From: CAYQVO01 sp964421085
GTDB lineage: Bacteria > Bdellovibrionota_C > UBA2361 > CAYQVO01
DNA: 64,000 nt
NCBI GenBank assembly: GCA_964421085.1
Contig: CAYQVO010000010.1
Span: 33,222 to 97,221, forward strand
Reading direction: 5' to 3'
Below, in pieces: positions 63,595-64,000 of this stretch; the stretch's first letter is position 1; each line of letters begins with the position of its first letter. The position numbers and the translations under genes were made by a program. The notes under the pieces are model-generated. The model was not told where the DNA came from. It saw only the letters and a list, made by a program, of their open reading frames with translations, and ran no database searches.

Positions 63595-64000
63595 ATGGCA
63601 GGTAGATTCTTTAAAGAGAAGAGCCCGATCGTTGCAGCTTGCGCAGGAGTGTGCCTTGTTGGCGCGTCCATGCTCGCTGTTCCTGAACCGGCATATGCAG
63701 CACCGTTTCTGTGCCAGAATTCGCGCGGCAAAGTGACTGAGAGAAAAGTGTGCAGAAGAGGCGAATGGAGGGTTATAAATCTTAAAAAGCTCAAAAGCCA
63801 GGGACCGAAGGGTGATGCGGGCGAACAGGGACTGCAAGGCGTCTCGGGCGTTACTGGTGCAACCGGCCCTCAAGGCGTTACTGGTGCAACCGGCCCTCAA
63901 GGTGAAACCGGCCCTCAAGGCGTTACTGGTGCAACCGGTGCTGAAGGCGCTACTGGTGCAACCGGCCCTCAAGGCGTTACTGGTGCAACCGGCCCTCAAG
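63595..64000 (+). CDS. Secreted collagen-like (Gly-X-Y repeat) protein, 3' end outside window
   Basis: ATG 63595 has 'gggag' eight bases upstream. A signal peptide is clear (MAGRFFKEKSPIVAACAGVC..., cleavage near 'AYA-AP'). A 35-residue head with cysteines ('FLCQNSRGKVTERKVCRRGEW') follows, then 'LKSQ' and an uninterrupted Gly-X-Y run from 'GPKGDAGEQ', built of a nine-residue unit GVTGATGPQ. The frame is still open at the window end. Bacterial proteins of this type form triple helices and serve as surface filaments, adhesins or coats. The head domain may be a capping or trimerisation unit; it is not one I recognise. Confidence 0.85.
   Translation, partial: MAGRFFKEKSPIVAACAGVCLVGASMLAVPEPAYAAPFLCQNSRGKVTERKVCRRGEWRVINLKKLKSQGPKGDAGEQGLQGVSGVTGATGPQGVTGATGPQGETGPQGVTGATGAEGATGATGPQGVTGATGPQ
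63847..64000 (+). repeat. 27-base tandem repeats encoding GVTGATGPQ
   Basis: Full 27-base units lie at 63847-63873, 63874-63900, 63919-63945, 63946-63972 and 63973-63999, with one 18-base unit at 63901-63918. Units at 63847, 63874 and 63973 are identical at the DNA level, showing recent expansion and making copy number prone to slippage and assembly collapse. Confidence 0.95.

Noticed and set aside
63577..63999. Minus-strand 140-codon frame of repeated Ala-Gly-Cys-Thr-Ser units
   Set aside because: It is the antisense of the collagen-like tandem repeat; the plus-strand frame has a signal peptide, ribosome site and promoter.
1..64000. tRNA, rRNA, insertion sequences, prophage, CRISPR
   Set aside because: No tRNA T-arm/acceptor pairs, rRNA cores, transposase motifs, phage genes or regularly spaced repeats were recognised; only the collagen-like coding repeats are periodic.

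Overview
The window looks like a draft or metagenome-derived scaffold from an uncultured Gram-negative (diderm) bacterium. Evidence for two membranes: lipoprotein signal peptides, a YscJ/SctJ-type secretion ring lipoprotein, a Wzm/Wzt-type polysaccharide ABC exporter and DedA. Evidence for a rod-shaped free-living cell: MreB, RNase E/G, UvrBC and several two-component proteins. I cannot assign a phylum from sequence alone. Three runs of N mark scaffold gaps. Several genes carry single-base frame breaks, mostly at homopolymers, which points to sequencing error at least as much as to gene decay. I found no rRNA, no recognisable tRNA, no insertion sequence and no CRISPR array.

Region 1 (1-20.8 kb) is a carbohydrate region. 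It holds two family-1-type glycoside hydrolases, a GH2 enzyme, a GH43-like enzyme, a six-hairpin (debranching/trehalase-like) glycosidase, two GT4 glycosyltransferases and a UDP-galactopyranose-mutase-like flavoprotein. One GT4 is fused to an alkaline-phosphatase-superfamily phosphodiesterase that appears to run on, across a frame break, into an endonuclease/exonuclease/phosphatase-family domain. No hydrolase shows a clear signal peptide, so intracellular glycoside turnover is more likely than polymer digestion. KdpDE-like and PAS-type two-component proteins are interspersed. A 33-codon gene with a strong ribosome binding site and its own terminator, a DJ-1/PfpI remnant and two structured intergenic elements are also here.

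Region 2 (20.7-27.2 kb) is the most unusual part. A tightly packed minus-strand operon encodes a triple-FHA tail-anchored protein, a zinc-ribbon/acidic/FHA protein, the type III secretion inner-ring lipoprotein SctJ, a 73-residue protein, a SctO/FliJ-like coiled coil and a C-ring protein SctQ with two SpoA domains. No ATPase, export gate, secretin or needle gene is in the window. A receiver-only response regulator and another FHA protein are adjacent.

Region 3 (27.2-38.4 kb) holds housekeeping and envelope genes: RNase E/G; an overlapping set of GAF/degenerate-GGDEF protein, MreB, ArfB-like rescue factor and a small tail-anchored protein; a short ComEC; an M48 lipoprotein; DedA; a coiled-coil lipoprotein; a GNAT acetyltransferase; and a cytoplasmic sugar-sensor-like protein.

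Region 4 (38.5-50.7 kb) has a very large unrecognised membrane protein, the polysaccharide ABC exporter, a glycosyltransferase between two broken membrane-protein genes, 6-phosphogluconate dehydrogenase and a CPA1 antiporter. Region 5 (50.8-64 kb) has nitroreductase, uvrC, a frame-broken uvrB, two YqhD-type alcohol dehydrogenases, a sigma-70 factor with a roughly 340-residue N-terminal extension, and the start of a secreted collagen-like repeat protein.
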